Source: Pyxidicoccus trucidator
Lineage (GTDB): Bacteria; Myxococcota; Myxococcia; Myxococcales; Myxococcaceae
Assembly (NCBI RefSeq): GCF_010894435.1
Contig: NZ_JAAIXZ010000003.1
Span: forward strand, 248,001 to 312,000
DNA length: 64,000 nucleotides
Direction: 5' to 3'
Part shown: positions 17,232 to 26,424 of the stretch, one piece after another
How the letters are laid out: every line of letters starts with the position of its first letter
Numbering within the stretch: position 1 is the stretch's first letter
Notes under the pieces: generated by a model
Seen by the model: the letters and a program-made list of their open reading frames with translations, nothing else
Database searches by the model: none
What the model was told of the DNA's origin: nothing
Position numbers and translations under genes: made by a program

Positions 17232-20200
17232 TCAGGGCCCGGCGAACACGAAGGGCGTCCAGCCAGGCGTCACCTCGCGCACCACGGTGCCCTCGGCGGG
17301 GAGGTCCAGCTCCTCCCGGTGGTAGCCCTGCAGCGAGCGCTCCACGAGGAAGAGCGTGACGCGTCCCGGCGGGAGGTTCCGGTACGTCACGGGGGCCGGG
17401 AGCACTCCCTCGTAGGGGAACGCGCGTGACTCCACCGGCACGAAGTCCCTGAACAGGCGGGGCGGGGGCGCGACGCCTGGGAACAGGGCGCTGAAGCCCA
17501 CGGACTCCTCCACGCGCAGCACCAGCGTGGCGCCCGTGCTCCGGGCCCTCAGGTCGACCTTCACCTGGCCGTTGGCGGGGACCTGCACATCCTGGGGCGC
17601 GAAGACGGTGGAGCCCCGCCGACGGCCGGGCGCGAAGGCGTGGACGCGGTAGCTCCCGGGCTCCAGGCCGCTCACCACGCCCGAGCCTCCAGAGACTTCG
17701 AAGGGCCGCATCGGCAGGGGCTCTCCCCGCCGGTCCAGGTAGACAGTCGCTGCCATGGGCCTGCCCTGGGGGTTCTGGATGGAGAGCTCCACGCTGGCGC
17801 CCTTGTCGAGGCGCACCAGGAGGGCGTCCGTGTCTCCCGTTCCGAGGTCGAGGCGCTCCGTGCGGTAGTCGTTGGCCTCCACGAAGAGCACGAGCGGCCC
17901 GGGCTCCACGAAGGGCAACGTGAAGGCCCCGTTCTCGTCCGTCCTCACGGAGCCCTGGTGGTCCTCGAGGCGGACGGCGGCGAGTCGCGAGCGGGTGGCG
18001 AGCACCTGGGCCCACTCCACGGGCAGGGACGTCTCCGCGTCCACCACCCGCCCCGACACCCGGCGGCCCGGGCTCATCCGAATCTCGCCCAGGTCCACGT
18101 CCGTGCCCTCGTGCAGCTCCACCTCTCGCAGCACCGGGGCCATGCCCTTCGCCGACAGCTCCATGCGCCAGGTGCCCGACGTGTGGATGGGGCGGGAGAA
18201 GACGCCGCGCGGGTCCGCCAGCTCCCTCCCATTCAGCGTGAAGCGGGTGATGGGGGCGCCGTCCGGGCCGGTGAGCCGCCCGTGGATGCGGACCAGGCGC
18301 TCCAGGACGAGCCGCACCTCCGGAGCTCCCCTGCTCACGTGGAACCGCTGGAGCGACGGCTGGCCTCCCTCCGAGCGGGACGGGACGAGGACATGGGCTT
18401 CCGCGAGGACATGCAGCCAGAGCTCCTCCGTCTGGAGGTGCCGCAGCGTGAAGCGGCCGTCCGCTCCGGTGACGGCGTGCAGGGGAGGGCCTCCCAGGTA
18501 GAGACCGCGCCGCCACGTGGGCTCGGCCTGCTCGGGAAGCACGGGATGGACCTGGACCCCGGGCAGGGGCTGGCCGGCCTCGTCCACCGCGAGCCCCGTG
18601 AGCGTCCACCCCGCCTCCAGGCGCAGGTCCACCTCCAAGGCTTCTTGCGCTTGCAGCTCGACGGGCCGGGAGGTGGAGCGCTGCACGCCGCCCGAGGCGT
18701 GCGTCGCCTCGAGCACGAAGCGGCCCGGCTCCAGGCCCCAGAGGGAGAAGCGTCCCTTCACGTCCGTGGTCGTCTCGCACTCGGCGCGTCGCGGTACCTC
18801 GTCCGTGCCCGGGACTCCATTCTCTTGCCACAGCTTCACCCTCGCACCGGGGAAGGGCGTGCCCCTCTCATCGGTGAGAGTCCCCGACACGCGAGCCTTC
18901 CGAGGCATCACCACGCGGACGCCCGTGGCGGGAGCCGTGAGGGAGTGGTACGCGCGGATGCGCTCGCCCTCGACGCTGACTTCGAGCTCGAAGTCGCCCG
19001 GCGAGGGAGCACCGAGGTGGAAGTGGCCCTCGGCGTCCGTCTGGCCGACGTCCACGGTGAAGAACTCCCCTTCATCTCCCACGTCCTCCAACCCCCTGAG
19101 CTGGAGGCTGGCCCCGGCCACGGGCTTGCCGACGTCGTCGACCACCACGCCTTCGACGGGGACGCTGGACGTCAGCGTGAAGTCCACCCGGAGGGTTCCA
19201 GGCCCGGACTTCACGCGCTGGAAGTCACGGTGGTACCCGGACGCGGCGACCCGGAGCTGGAACTCGCCGGGCTCCATGGGGCCGAGCTGGTAGTGGCCCC
19301 CGGCATCCGTGACGGCGGTGTGCGGGTTGCCGGTCACCCTCGCCCCTGACACAGGGTGGCCGGCCTCGTCGCGGACCGTGCCCTCCACGCGCAGCGCCGT
19401 GCCCAGCTCCAGTACGAGCTCCGTTGGAGACTCGTCCCGCGCCACCCGGGCGAGGGCATGTCGCTCGCCCACCGTGGCCGTGAGCAGGTACGCGGAGGCG
19501 GGCCACAGCGCGTCGAAGGTGAAGCGGCCGGCCGCGTCCGTGGTTGCCACGTGCTCCGGGTGGCTTCCCCTTCGCTCGTCGCCTTCGTCCTCCGTATCGG
19601 GCTGCCGCGCGGCCCGGACCTGGACGCCGAGCGCGGGCTGGCCGTCGCTCAGCACCCGGCCCGCGAGGCGGCGAGGACGGCCCAGCACCACCTGCTCGTG
19701 CTCGACGCCCGCTCCGAGCTCTGGAATCCAGCCCTCCTTCGAGACGGCGGGGCGGTAGCTCGCGAGCGGCAGGGGGCCGAGGCGGTAGCGGCCATCCGCT
19801 CCCGTCTCCGTGTCGAAGAAGCGGGTGTGCTCCGTGTGTACCGCTGTCACCCGCGCACCGGCCAGGGGCGCGCCGTCCTCGCTGGAGACGCGGCCCTCCA
19901 GCGTCACGCCCTCCCCGAGTGCCAGGGCGAGGCCCTCCGTTCCGGCCGCGACGTCCGGCCACATGCCCGCGCCGCGCGCGTCCGCCACCCAGAGCGCGAA
20001 GGTGCCGGAGGACAGTCCGTCGAGGGTGAAGGTGCCGTCGTCCGCGGTGGAGGCCTCCGCATGGACGGGGGCTTCGCCCTCACGCGCGAGGACGAACTCC
20101 AGCACGGCGCCAGCGGCCGCGTTCATGCACTTCGGGAGCTTCACGCTCCAGTCTGGCCGCTGGAGCACTTCCCCGCAGGACAGCTCCGACAGCGTCTGGC

Positions 20201-20462
20201 CGGCCTGGGGCCGCGTGGCGGAGATGCGCACCCCGCCGAGCGGGCCGCTGTCGCCGAGCACGACGCCCGTGATTCGTTGGCTGCCTCCCGGGAGCGGCGA
20301 GGGCGCGGGCAGGAGGGCGCCGGTGCTCACGCGAGCGTCACGTGCCACGCGCTCGGCGCCGGAGGGCTCCGGGGGCTCCTGCTCCCGACTCAGGACGATG
20401 CCCAGCCCCACCGCCACGGCCACCAGCCCGGCGGCGACCGCGAGCCCCGTTCCCTTGCGCAT
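17232..20462 (-). CDS. Carboxypeptidase-regulatory-like repeat protein 2 (CarbReg 2)
   Basis: This 1076-residue protein has an N-terminal membrane anchor (MRKGTGLAVAAGLVAVAVGL) followed by a Glu/Pro-rich linker and about ten regulatory-like beta-sandwich repeats (ITGVVLGDSGPLGGVRISA, LEGRVSSEDGAPLAGARVTA, VEGTVRDEAGHPVSGARVTG and so on). A conserved unit near the C-terminus, SGRVVDAETSLPVEWAQV, is shared by all paralogues here. GGGAGG sits five bases before the ATG. The gene lies immediately downstream of a block of tandem repeats (20499-20989), in which its promoter must be embedded. A surface structural role is inferred. Confidence 0.88.
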   Translation of the reverse strand: MRKGTGLAVAAGLVAVAVGLGIVLSREQEPPEPSGAERVARDARVSTGALLPAPSPLPGGSQRITGVVLGDSGPLGGVRISATRPQAGQTLSELSCGEVLQRPDWSVKLPKCMNAAAGAVLEFVLAREGEAPVHAEASTADDGTFTLDGLSSGTFALWVADARGAGMWPDVAAGTEGLALALGEGVTLEGRVSSEDGAPLAGARVTAVHTEHTRFFDTETGADGRYRLGPLPLASYRPAVSKEGWIPELGAGVEHEQVVLGRPRRLAGRVLSDGQPALGVQVRAARQPDTEDEGDERRGSHPEHVATTDAAGRFTFDALWPASAYLLTATVGERHALARVARDESPTELVLELGTALRVEGTVRDEAGHPVSGARVTGNPHTAVTDAGGHYQLGPMEPGEFQLRVAASGYHRDFQRVKSGPGTLRVDFTLTSSVPVEGVVVDDVGKPVAGASLQLRGLEDVGDEGEFFTVDVGQTDAEGHFHLGAPSPGDFELEVSVEGERIRAYHSLTAPATGVRVVMPRKARVSGTLTDERGTPFPGARVKLWQENGVPGTDEVPRRAECETTTDVKGRFSLWGLEPGRFVLEATHASGGVQRSTSRPVELQAQEALEVDLRLEAGWTLTGLAVDEAGQPLPGVQVHPVLPEQAEPTWRRGLYLGGPPLHAVTGADGRFTLRHLQTEELWLHVLAEAHVLVPSRSEGGQPSLQRFHVSRGAPEVRLVLERLVRIHGRLTGPDGAPITRFTLNGRELADPRGVFSRPIHTSGTWRMELSAKGMAPVLREVELHEGTDVDLGEIRMSPGRRVSGRVVDAETSLPVEWAQVLATRSRLAAVRLEDHQGSVRTDENGAFTLPFVEPGPLVLFVEANDYRTERLDLGTGDTDALLVRLDKGASVELSIQNPQGRPMAATVYLDRRGEPLPMRPFEVSGGSGVVSGLEPGSYRVHAFAPGRRRGSTVFAPQDVQVPANGQVKVDLRARSTGATLVLRVEESVGFSALFPGVAPPPRLFRDFVPVESRAFPYEGVLPAPVTYRNLPPGRVTLFLVERSLQGYHREELDLPAEGTVVREVTPGWTPFVFAGP

Positions 20463-20498
20463 GCTTCCTCCCGAGTCGCCCGCGAGTGTAGCAGCGAG

Positions 20499-20771
20499 GC
20501 GTCACACCCTGGCCGCCGAGCACCGGGCAGCCAGAACCCGGCTGGCCGTGCGGTAGGTCCACTGGCGCATTGTCGTGGCGGGGCATCATGCCCTGGCCGC
20601 CGCACACCGGGCAGCCAGGACCCGGCTGGCCGTGCGGTAGGCCCGCTGGCGCATTGTTGTGGTAGCGGGCATCACGCCCTGGCCGCCGCACACCGGGCAG
20701 CCAGGATCCGGCTGGCCGTGCGGTAGGCCCGCTGGCGCATTGTCGTGGCGGCGGGGCATTACGCCCTGGCG
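20499..20771. repeat. Tandem repeat, ~84-87-bp unit, three copies plus a partial
   Basis: Units begin at 20499, 20583, 20669 and (partial) 20756. Each contains CCCTGGCCGCCG, ACCGGGCAGCCAG and CTGGCCGTGCGGTAGG, and ends near GGCGCATTGT. Copies differ at several bases and by 1-3 bp in length, so it is not a stable reading frame. It lies directly upstream of CarbReg 2 and forms part of the 789-bp gene-free stretch 20463-21251. Confidence 0.85.
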
Positions 20772-20818
20772 TGCGCGGCCCGGAGACGACCGGAGGACTC
20801 CCGCATGCGGTGCCAGCG

Positions 20819-20989
20819 CCGTCAGGCAGAGGGCCAGGGATGGCCGGAAGCCTCCTGTTCGGCTCGCTGGCAGCACCGTCAGACAGAGGGCCAGGGATGG
20901 CCGGAAGTCTCCTGGTCGGCGCGCTGGCAGCACCGTCAGGCAGAGGGCCAGGGATGGCCGGAAGCCTTCTGTTCGGCTCGCTGGTGCCT
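20819..20989. repeat. Tandem repeat, 57-bp unit, three copies
   Basis: Units start at 20819, 20876 and 20933, each exactly 57 bp, with cores CCGTCAGGCAGAGGGCCAGG and GATGGCCGGAAG. There are few mismatches between copies. The length is a multiple of three, but codon use gives no conserved protein on either strand. It is unrelated in sequence to the 86-bp repeat next to it. Confidence 0.85.
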
Positions 20990-21013
20990 CGCGGGCAGGG
21001 AACCGGAGGCGTC

Positions 21014-21068
21014 CTGTTCACTTTTGTCGGGACATTTGCGCCGCAAAACCCCCGACAAAAGTGAACAG
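21014..21068. repeat. 55-bp near-perfect palindrome (nested hairpin)
   Basis: Two 18-bp arms (21014-21031 and 21051-21068, starting CTGTTCACTTTTG and ending CAAAAGTGAACAG) are exact reverse complements. Inside the 19-nt loop, TTTGCG and CGCAAA (21035-21040, 21042-21047) are symmetric around the same centre at 21041. Only three of 27 base pairs fail to match. It lies 184 bp downstream of the YhaN-like gene; there is no T-run, so a simple terminator is doubtful. A mobile palindromic element or protein site is possible. The remaining bases 21069-21251 show nothing further. Confidence 0.85.
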
Positions 21069-21251
21069 CACGCCCCCACTCCTGCTCCCGGCCCGACTCA
21101 TTCGAGGGGCTGACCCTGGAGCGAGGCACGCGAGGGATGCTGGGCCTCCTGGCCGATGACCCTGGCAATCGCGGCGGACCCGCGAACCCCGGCATGCTGC
21201 CACCAGCCTCGTGCATGTCGCCCTGGGTGCAGGCGCTGCTCGTGTCGTGGC

Positions 21252-24200
21252 TCAGCCGGCCTGGAGCACGGAGGCGGGCGCTGGCCGGGGCGAGTTCGTG
21301 TCGGTGTCGAGCTGCTGCACCCGGGCGCCCTCGGACTCGAAGGCCTCGCGCAGCCAGGGGTGACAGGTGAAGGCAATCACCTGGTGCTGAGTGGAGAGCG
21401 AGGCCAGCAGGCGGATGGCGCCACGGGCCCGCTCCGGGTCGAAGTTCACCAGCACGTCGTCCACGATGAGCGGCAGGGCGCCGCGCGTCTCGCCGAAGTC
21501 GCGGACCACGGCCAGACGGAAGGCCAGGTAGAGCTGCTCGCGCGTGCCCCGGGAGAGCTGCGCCGCGCTCCAGTCACGCTCTCCATCGCCCACGCGCAGC
21601 TCGCGCTCCTCGCCCGTGGGAATGAAGACGCGGCGGTATCGGCCACCGGTGAGCGCGGCGAAGTGCTCGGAGGCGAGCTGCACCACGCGGGGCTGCTGCT
21701 CCTCTTCGAAGCGGCGCCGGGCTCGCGTCAGCAGCGCCAGGGTGAGCCGGTCCGCCGCGTAGCGCGTGGCCAGCTCGGCGACCCGGGCTCGCAGCGACTC
21801 CTCCTCGATGCGGAGCCGCGCCAGCACGTCGTCGTTCTCCCACTCCTCCAACTGGTGACGGAGAGCGCCCTGCTCGGTGAGCACCGCCTTCTGCCGCTCA
21901 TGGGCCCCGGTGTGCCGGGCGCGTCGGGACTCCAGCGAGGAGTGCAGCCCTTCCTCACCGCCCACCTCGCGGAGAGCCTCGCGCGCCTGCGCGTCGGACA
22001 ACCCGGTGCGTGCCTCGATTCGCTGCGACAGCTCGCGGGCGCGGTGGGTCAGCTCCGCGTGGCGGCGGGCCTGCGCGGCGCGGCGGCGGAAGGACTCCTC
22101 GTCGACGCCACCGCCCTCGGCCAGCAGCATGTTCAGCGCCAGCTCCTCCTCGTGAGACAGCCCGTCCAGCCGGGCCTTCTCCGCGAGCAGCTCGCGGCGG
22201 CTCTCTTCCAGGATGCGGCGCTCGGAGGACTGCTCGCGCGCCGTCTCCAGCGCGGAGGCGACCCGCGCGGCGGCGGTCTCCAGCGCACCGGGGGCAGGCG
22301 CCGCCAGCCGCGCGGTGCGAGGCGCGAGTCCCGCCGCTGACGCAGCCGTCACCGACGCGGACTTGAGGCCAGGGGGAGCCGACGCGAGACAGGCCACTCC
22401 CGCCTCCGAGGCACGCCCGGCCGACGTACCCGAGGCGGATGCCATCGCCCCGGTCATCGGACCCAAAGCAGTCCAGGCCGCCGTGCTCGAGGTGGACACC
22501 GGCTCCGAGGCCACCAATCCCGCCGCCACGGCTTCCTCCCAGAGCCTCTGCGCCACGGGCGCGCATGCCTGCTCATCCACCGCCAGCGCCGCTTCCTCCG
22601 TGTCCACGTCCAGCAGCCGCTGCCGGAGCCCCGTCGCGTCCCGCCACAGCGTCAGGGCCGCCGACACCGGGAGCGACGGAGGGAAGCGCCGCGCGGCCAG
22701 GTGCGCCGCCAGTTCTTCAAGCAGCGTCCCATGCCGGGCCTCGGCCTCGCGCAGGGTCTCCTCCGCGCGCTGCTCTCCGCTCAGCGCTTCCGCATGGTCG
22801 CCGCGCAGCTTCTCCCACTCGCGCAGGAGCACCTCGCGCCGTCCGGCCTGCTCCAGCGCCTCCGCCAGCGCGGCCTCCCGCGCCGACAGGTCCGCCGGTG
22901 TCACCACCGGACCCAGGCCTGCCTCCGCCGCCGCGGCCAGCAGCTCGCGGTGCAGCCCTTCCTCCCGGGCCGCCAGCCCCGCCAGCGCCGCGCGCAGCCG
23001 CTCCTCCTCCTGCTGCCTTCCGCGCTGCCGGGCCGCATGGGCCTCCAGCGCGGCGTCGCGCGCGGCCTCCACGCGGCGCCGGGCCAGCTCCAGCACGCCC
23101 GTCAGCAGCAGCCCGCCCGCGAGGCTCAGCGCCGCCGCCACCGTCCCCGCCAGCAGCCACGCCGCCACCGCGAGCACCACCGCCACTCCCGCGACGGCCG
23201 GCACCCACCACACGGGCAGCACCACCTCCACCGGAGGCGGCTCGCCCTGCGTGCGCGCGCCCTCGAACTGCCGCCGCAGCTCGGCGCGCTGCTCACCCAG
23301 CCGGTCCAGCTCACTACGCACGCCGCGCAGTCGTCCCAGCCCGGCCTGCTGCTGGCGCACCTGCGCCGGCCGCACATCCTGCAGCCCCGTCAGCTCGCCC
23401 TGGACGCGAGCCACCGCGCCCTCCAGCCGCTCCCGCTCCGAGCGCGCCCGCGCCCGCGTGCCCGAAGTCTCGCGCCGCTCCGTCTCCGCCGCGCCCAGCC
23501 GCGTGGCCAGCTCCTCCAGCGCCGCGCGCCCGCTCGCGCCCAGCTCCAGCGCCAGCAGCCCGGGCCCGTCCACCGGCAGCCCCAGCTCCCGCAGCTCGCG
23601 CTCCACCTGCCGGCGCTTCTCCACCACCGCCGCACGCCGGGCCGGCAGCGCCCGCAGCAACGCCGAGCGCTCCGTGTACGCCACCAGCGCCAGGTGCAGC
23701 GCCTCCTCCCGCCCGCGCACCGACGACGGCGCCGACAGCCGCTCCAGCCCCGCGTCCACGGTGGACAGCCGCTGCGCCAGCCGGGCCCCTTCCGCGCGGT
23801 AGCCCCTGCGCCGGTGCAGCGCGTCCTCCAGCCGGGCTTCGCCGCCCTCGGGGAAGTGCTCCAGCTCGAGCAGCGTCGCCAGCTCCGCGCGCGCCTCCGC
23901 CAGCGCCGACACGTCCGCCAGCGCTGCCTCCAGCCGGGACAGGCGCTCCAGCTCGCGGCCCGCGTCGCGCAGCTCCACCTCCAGCACCCGCTGCTCCTCG
24001 CCCAGCGCGGACAGGCGCTCCTTCTCCGCGAAGTACTTCGCCGGCCTGTCTCCCTCCGCGCGCAGCCGCGCCTGCACGTCCTCCAGCGCCTTCAGCGTCT
24101 CGTTCAGCAGCGGGTTCTGCCCGTTCGGCTTGTAGAGGCCTTCCGCGCTCTTGCGCAGCCGCTGCATGACCTCGGGCAGCTTGCGTGCGCCCCGCATGCT

Positions 24201-24668
24201 CGCGGCGACCAGCGCCTCCGAGGCGCCGCGCTGCTCGGTGAGCCGCTCGAAGCCGGCCAGCTCCTCCAGACGGAAGGCGAACACGTCGAAGAACAGCTCG
24301 CGGTTGACGTGTCCCAGCGCGTCTTCCAGCCGCTCGGCAGGCAGCGGCTGTCCGTCCGGGCCCAGCACCAGCAGCTCGCCCTTGGAGCGCCGGCCCGACG
24401 CCACGCGCCGCACCAGCAGCGGCCCCGCGTCGGTGGACAGCCGCAGCTCGCCGCCGAAGGGGCCTCCGCCCTCGGGCTCGTACCGCTCCGGCTGCCCCTG
24501 CTTCTCGAAGCCGAACAGCATGCTGCGCAGGAAGGCCAGCAGCGTGCTCTTCCCCGCCTCGTTGGGCCCGTACAGCAGGTGCATGCCCGGGCCCAGCTCT
24601 CGCGTCAGGTTCGAGAAGCGACCAAAGCCCAGCACGCGCAGCCCGTCGATGCGGAGCCCCGGCTTCAT
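21252..24668 (-). CDS. YhaN/SbcC-like AAA-family coiled-coil ATPase
   Basis: This 1138-residue protein has a Walker A motif GPNEAGKST (34-42) at the N-terminus and the matching half at the C-terminus: LSRGTREQLYLAFRLA (ABC-type signature) and PLIVDDVLVNFDPERA (Walker B). Long coiled coils lie between, interrupted by two hydrophobic segments (VPAVAGVAVVLAVAAWLLAG and GTVAAALSLAGGLLLTGVLE), as in YhaN-type proteins. It should pair with the metallophosphoesterase encoded just upstream to form an SMC-like DNA-end nuclease. The ATG at 24668 overlaps that gene's stop by four bases. An Ala/Ser-rich stretch (about residues 740-820) breaks the coiled coil and is not typical. Confidence 0.88.
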   Translation of the reverse strand: MKPGLRIDGLRVLGFGRFSNLTRELGPGMHLLYGPNEAGKSTLLAFLRSMLFGFEKQGQPERYEPEGGGPFGGELRLSTDAGPLLVRRVASGRRSKGELLVLGPDGQPLPAERLEDALGHVNRELFFDVFAFRLEELAGFERLTEQRGASEALVAASMRGARKLPEVMQRLRKSAEGLYKPNGQNPLLNETLKALEDVQARLRAEGDRPAKYFAEKERLSALGEEQRVLEVELRDAGRELERLSRLEAALADVSALAEARAELATLLELEHFPEGGEARLEDALHRRRGYRAEGARLAQRLSTVDAGLERLSAPSSVRGREEALHLALVAYTERSALLRALPARRAAVVEKRRQVERELRELGLPVDGPGLLALELGASGRAALEELATRLGAAETERRETSGTRARARSERERLEGAVARVQGELTGLQDVRPAQVRQQQAGLGRLRGVRSELDRLGEQRAELRRQFEGARTQGEPPPVEVVLPVWWVPAVAGVAVVLAVAAWLLAGTVAAALSLAGGLLLTGVLELARRRVEAARDAALEAHAARQRGRQQEEERLRAALAGLAAREEGLHRELLAAAAEAGLGPVVTPADLSAREAALAEALEQAGRREVLLREWEKLRGDHAEALSGEQRAEETLREAEARHGTLLEELAAHLAARRFPPSLPVSAALTLWRDATGLRQRLLDVDTEEAALAVDEQACAPVAQRLWEEAVAAGLVASEPVSTSSTAAWTALGPMTGAMASASGTSAGRASEAGVACLASAPPGLKSASVTAASAAGLAPRTARLAAPAPGALETAAARVASALETAREQSSERRILEESRRELLAEKARLDGLSHEEELALNMLLAEGGGVDEESFRRRAAQARRHAELTHRARELSQRIEARTGLSDAQAREALREVGGEEGLHSSLESRRARHTGAHERQKAVLTEQGALRHQLEEWENDDVLARLRIEEESLRARVAELATRYAADRLTLALLTRARRRFEEEQQPRVVQLASEHFAALTGGRYRRVFIPTGEERELRVGDGERDWSAAQLSRGTREQLYLAFRLAVVRDFGETRGALPLIVDDVLVNFDPERARGAIRLLASLSTQHQVIAFTCHPWLREAFESEGARVQQLDTDTNSPRPAPASVLQAG

Positions 24669-25918
24669 GGCGTCTCCTCCTCGTGCAGCGACTCCACCCC
24701 GTGCAGCCCCGCGCCCACCACCCACTCCGGGCGGGGCGACTCCAGCACGTCGACGCCCAGCCGCTTCAGCCGCTGGCCCAGGCTGCCCAGCGCCTCCTGC
24801 TCCCACAGCCGCGCCAGCTCCTCCGGGCTCTCCGCGAGGAAGCGCGCCTCGTCCAGCAGCGTGCGCGCGAAGCCGCCCGCGGCCCGCAGCGCCTCCACGT
24901 CCAGCTCCGGGCGGGTGCCGTCGCGCAGCGACTCCAGCAGCACGGGCGGGTGGCCCTGTGCAAGGCGCTCGCGCAAGTCAGTCTCCACCTGCGTCAGCGC
25001 GCCGGGCCTGGACAGCTCCCGGTGCAGCGGGCCCCGGCCGGTGAGGGTGAGGCGCACCGCGTGGCCGTCCAATTCCGACGCGCACCGCGCCTGCACCGCC
25101 TCCAGCGCCGTGGCCACCAGCGCGTCCAGCGTGCCCACGCCGGACAGCGGCAGCTCCAGCTTGTGCCAGCGCACGCCGTCCACGGGGACGAAGCGCCGCC
25201 GCGTGCCGCTGTCCTCCACCTCCACCAGCACGCAGCCGCGCTCGCCGGACTCGTTGGCGTGCCGGCCCTGCGGGTTGCCCGGGTACACCGCCACGCCGCC
25301 GCCCGGGAGCGCGTGCTCGGCCCGCGTGTGCACGTGGCCCAGCGCCCAGTAGTCCAGCCGGCGCGAGCCCAGGCCCGCCGCCGTGCAGGGCGCGTAGTTG
25401 GCGTGGCCCTCCGCGCCGCCCAGGTTGGCGTGCAGCAGCCCCACGCTGAAGCCGTCGCCGGTGCGGCGGAAGCGCGCGGACAAGTCGTCCCTCACCTCCA
25501 CGTCCGGATAGGAGATGCCCTGCACCCGGCACAGGTGGCGGCCCTCGCGCCGCACCTCCACCTCTTCCCAGTCCGGGCCGAACACCTTCACCGAGCCAGG
25601 CAGCGCCAGCGTCCCGGTGTCGCCGCTCAGCGGGTCATGGTTGCCGTGGACGATGAAGGACTGAATCCCCGCCGAGTCCAGCCGGGCCAGCTCGCGGCGC
25701 AGGGCGAGGCGCGCGCGCACCGAGCGGTCCTTCACGTCGAACAAGTCCCCCGCGAGCAGCAGGAAGGCCACGCGCTCGCGCAGGCACAGGTCGACGATGC
25801 GCGTGAGGGCACGGAAGGTGGACTCCTGGAAGCGGCTCGGCAGGGGCCCCGGCGCGGCCACCCCCCGAAACGGCGTGTCCAGGTGCAGGTCTGCGGCGTG
25901 GACGAACTTGAAGGGCAT
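24665..25918 (-). CDS. YhaO/SbcD-like DNA-repair metallophosphoesterase
   Basis: The 417-residue protein has all the calcineurin-like nuclease motifs in order: HAADLHLD (I), LLLAGDLFDVKD (II), FIVHGNHDP (III), VGLLHANLGG (IV) and YWALGHVHTR (V). The C-terminal ~170 residues form the capping and partner-binding region. With the coupled ATPase it forms a Mre11-Rad50-type complex that processes DNA ends. The stop overlaps the YhaN-like start (ATGA). It heads the operon; the 5' gap 25919-26204 presumably holds the promoter. Confidence 0.92.
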   Translation of the reverse strand: MPFKFVHAADLHLDTPFRGVAAPGPLPSRFQESTFRALTRIVDLCLRERVAFLLLAGDLFDVKDRSVRARLALRRELARLDSAGIQSFIVHGNHDPLSGDTGTLALPGSVKVFGPDWEEVEVRREGRHLCRVQGISYPDVEVRDDLSARFRRTGDGFSVGLLHANLGGAEGHANYAPCTAAGLGSRRLDYWALGHVHTRAEHALPGGGVAVYPGNPQGRHANESGERGCVLVEVEDSGTRRRFVPVDGVRWHKLELPLSGVGTLDALVATALEAVQARCASELDGHAVRLTLTGRGPLHRELSRPGALTQVETDLRERLAQGHPPVLLESLRDGTRPELDVEALRAAGGFARTLLDEARFLAESPEELARLWEQEALGSLGQRLKRLGVDVLESPRPEWVVGAGLHGVESLHEEETP

Positions 25919-26204
25919 GGCGCGACTTCCACCGTACCTGATGCCACACGTGGCCCCGACTTTCCGGCCCCCCGCCCGCGACGGATGGCCGACAGCCCTC
26001 GTCCCACGGTGCGAGGTCGGCGTCGGCTGGCTGGCACATCAGGTGTAACGGGGGTGACAGCGCACCCACGAAGGCGGTGTCGGGCGCCCCACGGGAAACC
26101 CCGAGGAGGCCGCTGGCGTGGAGGCGGGGAGGTTGGTGCGGCACGCGGACGGCGCGCGTCCGCACCGTGTGCTACCCGGGCTCCGGTGCCTCGGGCGCTG
26201 GCTC
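25919..26204. other. Intergenic region without a recognised gene
   Basis: This stretch separates the YhaO-like start from the gene remnants that follow. Possible frames are short and lack ribosome-binding sites. It presumably carries the promoter of the YhaO/YhaN operon on the minus strand. Confidence 0.5.
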
Positions 26205-26325
26205 CAGTCGCACCGTCAAGTGGAAGCGGGAGATGGGCGCGCCATCAGGCCCCACGAGCCGCCCGACGATGTGGGGGCTCGCGTCATGATGAGCCGCGTC
26301 TGGAGCATGTCCGCGCCGACGCGAA
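26205..26325 (-). pseudogene. Fragment of a CarbReg gene
   Basis: On the minus strand this ~120 bp closely matches the 8th repeat of the CarbReg paralogues, for example the part of CarbReg 3 at about 33618-33735: the words GATGGGCGCGCC, GGCCCCACGAGCC and CCGACGATGTGGG recur. Translated, it gives RIRVGADMLQTRLIMTR, then a frameshift before the GRLVGPDGAPI-like part. It has no start and no intact frame. It ends abruptly where a transposase-like fragment begins, so it is a truncated sixth copy of the family. Confidence 0.8.
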
Positions 26326-26328
26326 TCC

Positions 26329-26424
26329 TGCAACGCGAAGCGGGCGCAGGTGACGGCGGTGCACCTGGTGGAGCGGGTGCTGCCGCACGTGCCCTACCGT
26401 GCCTCCTTCGGCTTCGTGCCTTGA
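26329..26424 (+). pseudogene. Remnant of an IS91-type (Y2) transposase
   Basis: One frame reads CNAKRAQVTAVHLVERVLPH followed by VPYRASFGFVP and a stop. The CN-x-KR-x-(4)-HLV-(D/E)-RVLP-x-VPYR pattern is what I recall for the zinc-binding region of IS91/IS801-type putative transposases, which then continue with QWVLSFP. Only about 30 codons remain, joined directly to the CarbReg fragment. It is a fossil of a mobile element that may have broken that gene. Confidence 0.65.

Noticed and set aside
16822..18831. A single 669-residue ArsR-containing protein
   Set aside because: Only the last 116 residues look like protein; upstream sequence is antisense-like low complexity within CarbReg 2, and a proper ATG with an operator before it lies at 17172.
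21014..21068. Ordinary intrinsic terminator of the YhaO/YhaN operon
   Set aside because: It is 184 bp beyond the stop, has no T-run and is far more symmetric than needed; a terminator role is possible but not supported.
20338..21216. Protein of ~290 residues on the minus strand across the repeat block
   Set aside because: It runs through the CarbReg 2 start, both tandem repeats and the 55-bp palindrome, has no ribosome-binding site, and repeat units of different lengths shift the frame.
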